Assembly: GCF_039555335.1 (NCBI RefSeq)
Contig: NC_092647.1
Location: 15,982,094-16,046,093 of the forward strand
DNA: 64,000 bases
Direction of reading: 5' to 3'
Origin: Amphiura filiformis
Lineage: Eukaryota > Echinodermata > Ophiuroidea > Amphilepidida > Amphiuridae
Below the pieces are notes generated by a model. It saw only the letters and a program-made list of their open reading frames with translations. It was not told the origin of the DNA and did not search any database. Positions 1-9,806 of this stretch are shown here, one piece after another. Each line of letters starts with the position of its first letter. The stretch's first letter is position 1. Position numbers and translations under genes: made by a program.

Positions 1-9
1 TTTCGTAAA

Positions 10-505
10 CCCCAATGGGTAATAGTTCCAATGCAAAAAGATTCATCCATGTCTCTCTTCAGCTGAATAAATCAGTTATTGGACATTGGGCCCTTTGAGG
101 CTACTGTCTGGAAAAAGTTGCTGTCATTGGTATTTTTGTGCACCCCAATGTGTAATAGTTCCAATACAAAAAGATTCATCCTTGTCTCTCTTCAGCTGAA
201 TAACACCATATGGGCGGGTCCCTTTGGGGCTACTGTCTGGGCCCCCGTACAGGCCAAAATTGCTGTCATTGCTATAGGCATGAAAAGTATCCTCCTGGGA
301 GTGTTATCCAACAAGTTTTGTCCATGTCTCTCTTGAGCTGAATAAATGCATTTTTTGGCCCCTATTTTGTGACCCCCAGGCTGAACGTACAGGCTGTGAC
401 CCGGCAGCAATATGGAATATTGAATCTTGGGCCTATACTAACATAATCAGACCGTCAAACCTTTTGTCTCTTCTGAGCTGAATAAATTGTCTGGGCTCCT
501 AGTCT
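10..505. repeat. imperfect tandem repeat, about 133-base unit
   Basis: About four diverged copies; the string GTCTCTCTTCAGCTGAATAA or a close variant recurs near 51, 184, 327 and 464. The first two copies also share the CCCCAATG...TAATAGTTCCAA segment and the GGCTACTGTCTGG segment. No coding potential fits the lectin gene, so this is intronic repeat upstream of the first visible exon of gene A. Confidence 0.75.
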
Positions 506-583
506 ATATATATAATTATGTTATTCTATGGAAGTGTGTATATATTTTATGAAGTGTGTATATTAATGAATCTGTTCTTATAG

Positions 584-735
584 CTTTCTTGACCACCCAG
601 CTAAAGACTGTCACATACCGTATGTGGATTGGACTCAGTGATGTTACCACTACTGGTCAGTTTCGATGGGCTGATGGCACAGCTGTAGATTTCACCAACT
701 GGAATAATGGAGAACCTAACGAAGCAGGTGGTGAA
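584..735 (+). CDS. gene A exon: CTLD core with WIG and EPN motifs
   Basis: Acceptor TTCTTATAG precedes 584 and donor GTAAGT follows 735. The exon begins with the last two bases of a split codon and ends in phase 0. It encodes MWIGLSD, then WADG, then WNNGEPN: the centre of a CTLD. The N-terminal half of this domain must lie before the window or upstream in the first 580 bases, where none is seen. Confidence 0.88.
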
Positions 736-3700
736 GTAAGTGTGCATTTGAAACACACACACTACATGCAGCTACAGTGTGATTTAAGTGTTTCTCTGGT
801 TGACATCACAGACCTCATCAATACACCCCTTTACTGGAAATACCCAGGAAACACAAAAATGCTCTTAAACATTTATTCAAAACGTAACATTTAAATGTCA
901 GGTTATACAAAGGTCATGAAAACGTTTCTAAGACGTTATTGTAAGATATTTTGGGCAAACATTTTTGCAAAATATTTTGTCAACACTTAAATAACATTCT
1001 GTTTAGAATATTTTGCAGCAATTTTTCAAAATGAATTTTGAATGTTATTAAAATGTTTTATACCCTTTATATATCCCGACATATAAATGTTTTCTGTAAA
1101 ACGTTGTTTCCTGGGTATGTGTCAACCATGGACCAAAACAGCACTGGGGAAACGTGGACCCAAATTTAATAACCAAACAGTGGACCTATTGAACCATAGA
1201 CTGACCCTATAGAGGATACACTGTTAAGTGCATTTTTAGGCTTTTTGTAATCTTCAAAGGCAAGTGTTCAGCCTTCCACGGTTGGTAAAGTGGCCACCCC
1301 AGTGGCCATGGTGTATCAGAATGTAACAGAAGAGTGTCCATTCAGCCTCATTATGAAATCATGTTATTTTTTGCAGGAAGACTGTGTAGAAATGTTAAAC
1401 AACAAAGATGATGTTGGTGAATGGAATGACAATGCATGTGGGAAATTGAATGGATTTGTTTGTCAGAGGAACCCAGGTAGGAACAAATAAAAGTAATGCC
1501 CGTGGCATAGCATCATAGGGGGACAGGACTCACAGGAGGCATGTGTCGAAAAAAATTGTTTTCACCTCAAACAGGCTTGGTGCCCCCCACCCCAAACTGA
1601 TGACTCATGCTACATTTCTCACTCTTGTTTCTTGGCACTGTAGCTGTGTCTTGCTCTGTATCTTTCAGTGCATGTGACATGGAAATGCATACTTCTTGAA
1701 AAACTTTTAGACACACTTTTCTTAAAAGAAACTGTAAACAACCACTATTCACAAGTTCCTCCAAATTTTGATCAATCATTCATGTAATTATTTTGTGTAA
1801 GCTAATCCTAATCCTAACCCTATAAATCCTGATGTAGTTACTGGTAATTTAATTTCTGTATACTGGTACATGCTTTGAATTGCACAAGTGTGTGCAGGCC
1901 ATTGGATTTGTGTTGTACTCATTTTGATCATGGTCCAAAGATGGAAGATAGCCTGAACAAGCTTGCTAAGTGATGAAAAGGCGCCGCTGTGTGAATATCC
2001 AAGATATTGTAAAACCTAAATAAGACATAATCTGATCAATCCACACCAAAGTCAGAAATTTTGAAATTGAAATGTAAGCAAATTAAGGAACAGAAAACAA
2101 TATAATGTATAAGACCAACTTGATCCCATTGCATGCTATACCCTATTCACCCATTTTGTATAAATATATTGTACAAATGTTCAATGTGTAAGTCTGTTCA
2201 TCCCAAATCTCAAATCAAGTCTCTGATGTTGGCTGCAATATTGCAATTGTCAGTCTCTACATAATTTCCATTGCCTCATACAGATCCAAGTCTACCTGAT
2301 CCAGGTGATCTTCCCAACAGCTGCACAAAGACAAACTATGTCCAGTACTATGACAGTTGCTTCCGAGTCATTACATCACAGTCGTCAGGAATGTCTTTCC
2401 AAGATGCACAGAGTGCATGTAAGTCGGATGGCACAGATTTGGCTAGTATTATAGATAGTTATGAACAAGCTTTTGTGGAAACTCGACTACACATCATGGG
2501 AGATAATCCACTGTGGATTGGATTGGTGGATGATAAGGTAAGCTTGATTAATGACTGGATTGCATGATTATTTGCAATATTTACACATAAGCAGTCAAAT
2601 AGCTAACATTTTTGTCAGTGAAGCAATTTCCCCCATCAGGGCTCCAAAACACACGTAATTACAAAATTGTTTCCAAGTTCAGGATGTAGGCCAAATATCT
2701 TATTGGTCTCGCTATGAGATTTAAAATATTGGGCTCGATTCGACTTTGTCTTGCCCAATATTTTTAACTCATAACTCTGCCAATAAATATGGGCTCAATG
2801 GATCCAATTTTATATCAGTAATTGGTGCGAAATACAAATTCTTTTGTTTTGACCTTGCAGGTTGCAGGGGAGTACAGTTGGGTGGATGGTTGGCCTGTAT
2901 GGTATACAAACTGGGGTCAAAGTGAACCAAGTAAAGGTCCAGGAGAGGGCTGTGTGGCTGTGGAATTTGACGGGTCTTGGGATGACACAGACTGCAGCAG
3001 GAAACTTATGCCTCTCTGCAAATATTCCACTGGTAAGTGACAAATTCATGTTTGTAATTAAAAGCAATATTGTAATATTTCCATAAAAAGTAGATTTTTA
3101 TTTCTTGTTCACAGAATATTAGTTTTCACTTGGTTTAAACTGTAATTTAATTCCAGTGCCTATATTGCAAATGCGTGTATCAGTCTGTTGATCATTAATG
3201 AGGTTGATTGGTGTAATGAGTTATGAACATCCAAAGCAACGAGACATTTCGTCAGATTCATCATATAGTGTATATCATGAGAAAAACTGTGAAATAAATT
3301 TTGGAAAAAAATAAGTTTGAACAAATGCTGATAGGGTTATATTATGTGTTTTTGCACTAATTTCAAACTGTTCTTAAGTGTTCAAAGCACCTTCCAGTTC
3401 TATGTAAATTTGAACTGTTAGTTTTTTTGGTAATGTGGCATTTTGTGAAACAGATTCCCCCCAATACAATAGCTGTATTAATAGTGGTGCATTTATGATA
3501 GTTTTAAGTAATAGTAAGCATATTACGCCACTATGTGATACACTTAAAAAGTGTATCAATAGTGGCACATTGTACAATTGTGTCATACATTTACTCTGTG
3601 ATACACAATGTTTTTAATATTGGTCATACTTAATTTTGATTGTAATGTATTCTACAAATTCAATTGTTACAGTTTTTACAAGACGTCAGTAAAATATTGA

Positions 3701-6700
3701 ATCAATTATTGTTTGTAAAATATGAATGATTGTACACTACTTTAATAAGAGAACACGAAAGCAGTTACAAACTTGCTTGCTTGATTATATCACAACAGAC
3801 CAATATATTTTGTACAAGTAGGTTTGCCACACTTGAAAAATAGCTTTATCATTTTTTTAATATTTTGCTATGCATACTGAGCTCAATCCAATACATATAT
3901 TTCAGCACCCAGACCTACCGATCCACCTATTGCCCCTGGAACATGTGACGATGGTTGGTCAGCCTACGGCAGCTTTTGCTATAGTCTAAGTGCAGATATG
4001 AAATCATGGCCTGAAGCTGAGTACCAATGTGAGAAGTATGGAGCTACAGTTGCATCGGTACATAGCAGACAAGATAATGAGTTTATTAAGAATCTAGCTA
4101 AGGATGGATGGAGAGATTTGTGGATAGGATTGCATCGTGATGATAATGGTAAGCTTTAATAATTAAAGCCATAATATACAGTATTTTTTAACATTAATGT
4201 CATTCTTTCTTGTTCATAACTGATTATTTGCACATTTTTTACACAGGTTTCACTTTAGACCTTATTTGGAACTAGTGTAATTTGTGTGTATTTGTAGGAA
4301 TGTAGAGCTACTTGATATTATTATTTTCATAATTGTTGCATGGAAGAGATGTCTGGAAGAGATGTCATCCCCTAATACAAGAACCACAATAATTATATAA
4401 TATTGAATGGCTTTGATATAAGAATATATTTTTGTATTGAGTGCAATATGTTTTTGTATTGAGTGCAATATATTTTTGTATTAAATGCAATATATTTTTG
4501 TATCACACAATAATAAGCCATTCAATAATATCATTATTAAGATTTTTATTTGACTGACTTGGTAAAAATAAATTAACTTTGACTAAGCACGCACATCTTC
4601 TGCACATACAATATTTTTGTAAGATTGCAGTCATCCGGGTACTTTGAAGAAACTCTACGATACATGGATTTTGTACCACTCGGAAGGCTGATATAAATAA
4701 TAATCACTTTTATTGGCTTAAACCAATCACATGATTACTTATTTTGTTAATCTAGTTACAAAAGGAAAAAATAATGTCAGAAAGCATTTCTATCGATTTT
4801 AAGGCCAAATAAAATGAAAGAAAAGTCAATTATATTATCTCAACCAAATATGTCGAAGAGGAAGATGTTGTGGCACCCCTAGGTTCCGGAGGTCAGTAGG
4901 TTGTCCCCAACTGGGTCAATGTCAGTCTAACCCTTTGTCACGGTTTAGTCTGGGTCTTTTAGCTCTGATATGGATAGCTTCCAAGACCCTACGAGGGAAG
5001 TCCTTTACGTCATCTACATCTGTGATGTCATCGGAGGGGTCTCAACAAGATCACTAGCAACAACAAATCTTCAGAGCAATACCATCCGCCACAATTCTAT
5101 ATAATATGACAATCTTTCTATATTTGCACATATTTTAGGTGCTTTTATGTGGCATGATAATACAGCGGTAGACTATGTGAATTGGGCAGAAGGGGAGCCA
5201 ACGTGGGAGTGGAACGGTGAACATGAAAATTGTGTAGAGATGTGGTCTAGTGGATATTGGAATGATATTGACTGTCTCTATGACCAGGCTTATGTCTGCA
5301 AGAAAGACAAATGTAAGTTGTTTGCTTTGCTAATTCTTTTGCTCAAAATACTTTTATACACTCGGATCCCATTACTCTCCAAAAATGCAGATGCTTGGGG
5401 GAAAAGGTGATTTTAAAATTCTTGTTGATTCTAGATAGGAGTATATTTAACCCTGGTCTTTTGGTCAAAAAGCTTCTTAATTGAGCGTGGTTTTGAGTGA
5501 TGGTATGAATGATAAGTCACTTTATAATTTTGTAGAGTGTACTAATGAACTTTGTGTATTGTTTATAGAGGGGGATACATTAAAAAGATTGTATAACACA
5601 AAAAGAGGCCCCAAAATTAGTAATTCGCGAAAGGTTTTTTTTTTTTAAATTCCTTTCCACAAGCATATGTATTTGATGTGTATCTGATACGATGGGACCA
5701 GATGTACAAATCTAGACATAAACAGTAAGAAAATATGCAGTAAATTTGGTATGGGGTAAGTGTACAAGGCCATGCGTAGAGTACATTGCACAACTTCAAT
5801 TTTTAGTAGCCAATTAGTCTCCAACCAATAGTCATGACTGCAACGACTAATAGAGTAGCCAACTAGTCTGCAACCAATAGTCATGACTGCAATGCCTAAT
5901 GGAGTAACCAAAAGTCTGCAACCAAGAGTCGTGACTGTAATGACTAATGGAGTAACCAACTAGTCTGCAACCAATAGTCATGATAGTCATGAACTAGTCT
6001 GCAACCAATTGTCATGATAGTCATGACTGCAACGACTAATGGAGTAACCAACTAGTCTGCAACCAAGTGTCGTGAATAAATGACTAATGGAGTAACCAAC
6101 TAGTCTGCAACCAATAGTCATGACTGCAATGACTAATGGAGCAGCAAACTAGTCTGCAACCAAGAGTCGTGACTGTAACGACTAATAGAGTAGCCAACTA
6201 GTCTGCAACAAATAGTCATGATTGCAATGACTAATGGAGTAGCCACCTAGTCTGCAACCAATAGTCGTGACTGTAACGACTAATAGAGTAGCCAACTAGT
6301 CTGTAACAAATAGTCATGACTGCAATGACTAATGGAGTAACCAACTAGAGTGCAACCAATAGTTATGACTGCAATAACTAATGGGAGTAATTAACTAGTG
6401 CACAGTCATATGACTGGAATGACTAATGGCAACTCTTTGGAGGACAAAATCTTACTAAAACTCGGGTATCTGAGTAACCAAAATACATGAATGAAAAAAT
6501 ATAGAAGTGTTGTCAAAAGTGCGATTAGTAGCGAAAAATAAGCCCCTTCCCATGTGCACTCCAAGCCCCGGATTAGCCAATTGCAGGACATGCCTCTGCA
6601 ATAATACAGCTGCTGTGCAACAATTCATTGCTATAAGGGCAATATCAACCAAAATGCATAATTAATCGTTACTGACGGTTGCCATCAAAACAATTATGCT

Positions 6701-7750
6701 GAATTGATTGTCTGCCCGATTGGGCAGTGTGTATGTTTGTTCACACTTGTTAGCAACCCTGTATCATGTGTATTAAGTTTTACCTTTCTCATATCTTATG
6801 TTCTTTGTTGATGTCCAGCACCCTTTGAGACAGACAAACCTTCACCTGGCACTCTGCCGCCAACAACACACAAACCTCCACGTACCTATCCACCAGGCTG
6901 GACTGGCTCAACAGAAGCAATTCCAACAACACTACCACCAGGAACACCAATAGACCCAGGAAAACAAACTAGTAGGTTAAAAGCAAGGCCATAAGTCGCG
7001 GGGGATGACAGATAGACTCTATATCCCCCACCCCAATCTAAGACTGGGGGTGATTGATGTAATCATAATAATAAAGTTACAGACATTTTATGTTGGGTTA
7101 ATGGTATGATTGTGACTCAAATAGGAGTTCTTTTTTGGAACCTTTTACACAGCCGTGACGTGTCTTTTTTTCTTACAGATTCTTCCTTCTTCTTTTTATC
7201 TTCTGTCGACCTTTACATTTGCTCTAGCATTCATATAACTTGGTCACAACCATCATTGACCATGCCCCTACATGTCACATGAAACGTGTGGGGCCAAAGG
7301 TCACGTAGGGTCACAGGGGTAAAAAAACATGCATACACACGACCATCGTTACAACCCTTACCTAGGTTAAGATTCTCCATTTGATTTGTTTAAATGTACC
7401 CTTAGGGTGGGCTTCAGAGTAATAAACTTGAATAAAAAAGTTACAACACAATGATTTCACTTCCCCATGATTTCTTTCTCATTTTAACTGCCAACACTTC
7501 ACTATTATCTATTGCAGGCTTATCATCTGGCGCCATTGTCGGCATTGTCATAGGGATCTTAATCTGTGTGGTGTTGGTTGGTACTATCATCTTCTTTATC
7601 TTCAGTGGAGGAATAAGCTTACCAGGCAAATCTAAATCCCCTCTTGATATTGGCAGTGTGGGATTTGACAATGCTTTGTATAATGCTGGCGCTGGATCAG
7701 TACAGGTTAATGACAGTGCCACTGTAGGAGATCCAACCAGTGTGGCATAA
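584..7750 (+). CDS. gene A: 3' part of a multi-CTLD type I membrane receptor (mannose-receptor-like)
   Basis: Eight exons join in one frame: 584-735, 1377-1476, 2284-2537, 2861-3032, 3906-4148, 5139-5312, 6819-6971 and 7518-7750 (stop at 7748-7750), giving about 492 residues of a protein whose 5' part lies outside the window. Order: C-terminal half of a CTLD, two full CTLDs, a Pro/Thr-rich stalk, a transmembrane helix of about 24 residues, and a tail of about 47 residues. The CTLDs show the usual WIG, WND-type and terminal cysteine signatures. The first visible one has EPN plus WND, as in Ca2+-dependent mannose binders; the next two have EPS/WDD and EPT/WND, so sugar binding there is uncertain. 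The tail holds FDNALY, resembling the FxNxxY endocytosis motif of mannose receptors. Likely an endocytic or immune-recognition receptor at the cell surface. It lies head-to-tail with gene B, a related gene 2 kb downstream. Confidence 0.85.
843..1115. mobile_element. MITE with CCCAGGAAACA terminal inverted repeats
   Basis: Starts CCCAGGAAACAC and ends GTTTCCTGGG, with TA on both sides (841-842 and 1116-1117) as a likely target duplication. The interior is AT-rich and carries an ACATTTAAATGTC-type core shared with the repeats near 25380-25450 and 41253-41941. No coding capacity; a non-autonomous DNA element inside an intron of gene A. Confidence 0.7.
1377..1476 (+). CDS. gene A exon: CTLD C-terminal end (WND motif)
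   Basis: TTTTTTGCAG precedes and GTAGGA follows. Starts in phase 0, matching the previous exon, and encodes EDCVEM, EWND and FVCQ, the last third of the CTLD with its two terminal cysteines. Ends with one base of a split codon (phase 1), the usual boundary between CTLD modules in this locus. Confidence 0.9.
1477..2283 (+). other. gene A intron
   Basis: Unique AT-rich sequence of 807 bases with no domain-like reading frame and no clear repeat seen. Confidence 0.5.
2284..2537 (+). CDS. gene A exon: N-terminal half of second visible CTLD
   Basis: Follows CATACAG and ends before GTAAGC. After a short Pro/Asp linker it encodes SCTKTNYVQYYDSCF, an ACKSDGTDLASI helix segment and LWIGLVDD. First cysteines and WIG are present. 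Phase 1 in, phase 0 out. Confidence 0.9.
2861..3032 (+). CDS. gene A exon: C-terminal half of second visible CTLD
   Basis: Acceptor CTTGCAG before 2861, donor GTAAGT after 3032. Encodes YSWVDGW, WGQSEPS, GCVAVEF and SWDDTDC. EPS replaces EPN and WDD replaces WND, so the primary Ca2+/sugar site looks altered. A second possible acceptor six bases in (after GTTGCAG at 2867) would also keep phase only if seven bases were lost, so 2861 is preferred. Confidence 0.88.
3033..3905 (+). other. gene A intron
   Basis: AT-rich intron of 873 bases. Short repeated TGTGATACAC-type strings occur near 3534-3605. No exon-like frame seen. Confidence 0.5.
3906..4148 (+). CDS. gene A exon: N-terminal half of third visible CTLD
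   Basis: Acceptor ATATTTCAG, donor GTAAGC. Begins with a Pro-rich linker (PRPTDPPIAPG), then TCDDGWSAYGSFCYSL, a CEKYGATVASVHS segment and DLWIGLHRD. Phase 1 at both ends. No ATG opens this reading frame, so it is easy to miss in an ATG-based search. Confidence 0.9.
4149..5138 (+). other. gene A intron
   Basis: 990 bases. Contains an ATATTTTTGTATTGAGTGCA short tandem repeat near 4426-4500 (about four units of roughly 25 bases). Otherwise unremarkable, with no exon-like frame. Confidence 0.5.
5139..5312 (+). CDS. gene A exon: C-terminal half of third visible CTLD
   Basis: Acceptor TATTTTAG, donor GTAAGT. Encodes MWHDNTAVDYVNW, EGEPTWEW, ENCVEMW, YWNDIDC and AYVCKKD. EPT instead of EPN, with WND retained. 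Phase 1 both ends. Confidence 0.9.
5806..6430. repeat. 49-base minisatellite, about 12-13 copies
   Basis: The unit reads roughly AGTCTGCAACCAATAGTCAT followed by GACTGCAATGACTAATGGAG and TAACCAACT. Copies differ by small substitutions and indels. Each carries the palindrome AGTCATGACT. It lies inside the intron before the stalk exon of gene A. The minus-strand open frame across it is an artefact of the repeat. Confidence 0.85.
6431..6818 (+). other. gene A intron, 3' part
   Basis: Unique-looking sequence between the minisatellite and the stalk exon; nothing recognisable seen. Confidence 0.4.
6819..6971 (+). CDS. gene A exon: Pro/Thr-rich extracellular stalk
   Basis: Acceptor GATGTCCAG, donor GTAGGT, phase 1 in and out. 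Encodes about 51 residues dominated by Pro, Thr and Gly (for example PGTLPPTTHKPP and PTTLPPGTP). No cysteines. Such segments between the last CTLD and the membrane usually act as an O-glycosylated stalk. Confidence 0.85.
6972..7517 (+). other. gene A last intron
   Basis: 546 bases. Contains TGACC/GGTCA-rich sequence around 7250-7330 but no exon-like frame or clear mobile element. Confidence 0.4.
7518..7750 (+). CDS. gene A terminal exon: transmembrane helix and cytoplasmic tail
   Basis: Acceptor ATTGCAG; starts with two bases of a split Ser codon and ends at TAA 7748-7750. The hydrophobic run from about AIVGIVIGILI through IIFFIF is the membrane helix with typical small-residue GxxxG-like spacing. 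The tail has a Lys/Ser stretch (GKSKSP) and GFDNALY. FDNALY fits FxNxxY, the clathrin-type internalisation motif known in mannose receptor tails. The C-terminus is TSVA. Confidence 0.92.
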
Positions 7751-8705
7751 TTACTGTCTGCCATTATTTGTTTTGACTCTACTTTTGTTTCAATAATGTG
7801 TTTAGTAAATTCAATTATAGAAAAAAGTGACGGTTAACATCTAAATTCTACATGAGCTGTAGATAGATAGATATAGCATACTTGCATTGTTTTCTCAACA
7901 TATAACAAGGTTAAAACAAACTGAATCTCATTTAATCATTGATCTTAAAAGTTATTCTCTATTTTTCAAAGATTTTGGATGACTTTGTTGTGTTGATTTT
8001 AATCAGTGCAAACTTGTATCATAGAGCAAAATTTTCAATTCGTCTGAACCGACGGAAATATTGTTTGCTTACTAAAATTTAAAATTGTTGACCCAGTTTG
8101 GTTTTATTGTTTAATAATTGTTTTATACAATACAAAGTCCAATATCACCAGCAATGAAAGTTCCAATTTTAAGACTAAATTTAATACTACAATGGGAGAG
8201 CAATTGTGGCCATTACAGCTATTTCATCCCATTATAATACTTTACCGTATTTACTTTTGTCCTGGCATTTTTGAGCCGTGGCAACATGCCTCCGGTTAAT
8301 ACTCCTGTACACCTCTGATTATAAAAAATCCCCAAAAGAGATCATATTTATTTGATCACAAATGAGGGGAAAAATTAGAAAAGATTACATTTTTATTCTC
8401 ACTTTTCATTTGTTCTTAAAATTGATCAGGCCATTGTTTTTTCCACAATAAATTTACCAGATAATTTTCTTACAGTTACATAAATGTAATGATTTACATT
8501 TGACAGTTCTTATACAAAATTTATTTTTGTAATAAAAAAAGACAAAAATGTATGAAAACAACCACAATATGGAGTAAGTACTTTATACACACGTTTGTGG
8601 TGTAGTTTAGCTCATTTATAAGTTTGTATTATTTTGATGGAAAGAAAATCAGATGTGATTTGATAAATAAGCTTATCTATGTACATTGGTTCTGTGACTA
8701 ATAAA
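7751..8705 (+). other. probable 3' UTR of gene A with candidate poly(A) signals
   Basis: AT-rich sequence after the stop. AATAAA hexamers occur at 8447-8452 and 8700-8705. Which one, if either, is used cannot be told from sequence. Confidence 0.45.
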
Positions 8706-9044
8706 TGGGCATCTGTATTTAATTGCATAATGGTGTGCTGCTTAAATGTGTGTAGAATGGGTGAAGGGTATATGTACTTTAATTACTTTTGATATGGTGC
8801 ACTTCTCAAGTTTCAAAACTTTAGCCCCCTTCCTTTACTCAAAAACAGCTCAAGTTTGTTGAATTTTCAAAACATGGCATATACGACCCAGTGTACAAAC
8901 TTGAAGAATAATGTTTAGTCGCACTACAGTTTAAGATATAAAAAGGATAACAGGAGCTAGCAACAGAAAAGCACAAATCATTTACCCTAGCTAGCGCCTC
9001 CCCCATACCATTATATGTACTCTTTATTACCACTGCATAAGAAA

Positions 9045-9152
9045 CAAATTTCTATTATTTTTCACAAAAGCCTTTCATTTACCGTCGGCCTTACATGAAC
9101 TGACGCCCATGATGAGCGGGCACGCCCCTCCCCCTTACTGGCTACGCCACTG
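9045..9152 (-). mobile_element. fragment of CAGTGGCGTAGC-ended hAT-like MITE
   Basis: Ends GGCTACGCCACTG and, in reverse orientation, carries the CCGTCGG...TTCATGTAAGG stretch found in the copy at 54859-55253. Only one end is present, so it is a truncated relic in the intergenic region. Confidence 0.6.
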
Positions 9153-9683
9153 TGTGTAGGCCTAAATACTGCGAAACCAATTGTTATTGCTGTATAATCT
9201 TTCCGTGTACAGCCACTATGAACACGCTCTAGAATTTAATCACACAATTTAGCTGCCAACGATAACAGTGCCGGATTACTACCCCTTGATACTTCCGCGT
9301 TATACCCCTGGGTTGCCAAGTGTAGGATTCACCACTGCATCTATTATTATTACAAAACTTGCAACGTGTAATATCGCTCGACACACAGGTTCAGTGTTTA
9401 CATTCGACACCTTTGTATAGCTAATCTACAGCCAAAGAGCAAGAGCAAAGTACATTTTTTAAAATATCAAATTAAATCACTGATAAATAAATAATTCGCA
9501 AATCTTAATTCACAATCACGACACAGGCCTCCAAACATGTATAGTCATTCATTTCCCCGTGTATAGAGGTGGAAAAACAAGATTCGGACTCCCGTTCTGT
9601 CGCATGCAGGGACTTTTTGATCTTACCCGATCATAGTTTCCCATTTCTGTTACGGACAAGGATTTGTTGGAGTCTTGTAGGAT

Positions 9684-9691
9684 ACTATATA
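9684..9691 (+). promoter_or_regulatory. candidate TATA box for gene B
   Basis: ACTATATA about 70 bases upstream of the signal-peptide ATG. A start roughly 30 bases downstream would leave a 5' UTR of about 45 bases. Position alone supports it. Confidence 0.35.
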
Positions 9692-9760
9692 CAGGAGGAA
9701 AGCGAAAAAGAGCCTTCCTGGTAGATTTTTCACAGTATATATTTTAACATCATCGCCAGC

Positions 9761-9806
9761 ATGAGGCTTTGGCATTTGGTGGTGTTAGTTGTCGCTATAC
9801 CAACGG
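9761..9806 (+). CDS. gene B exon 1: start codon and signal peptide
   Basis: ATG in fair context (A at -3) opens [15 protein letters not shown], an Arg followed by a hydrophobic core. Donor GTAAGT follows in phase 1. Joined to exon 2 it continues VFCQRC, so the cleavage site probably falls near the exon junction. The phase match and continuous hydrophobic run are the reasons for linking it to exon 2, 7.3 kb away. Confidence 0.8.

Noticed and set aside
5645-5959. 104-residue minus-strand frame
   Set aside because: Made largely by the 49-base minisatellite; the repeated VTPL..AVMTIGCRL pattern is a repeat artefact.
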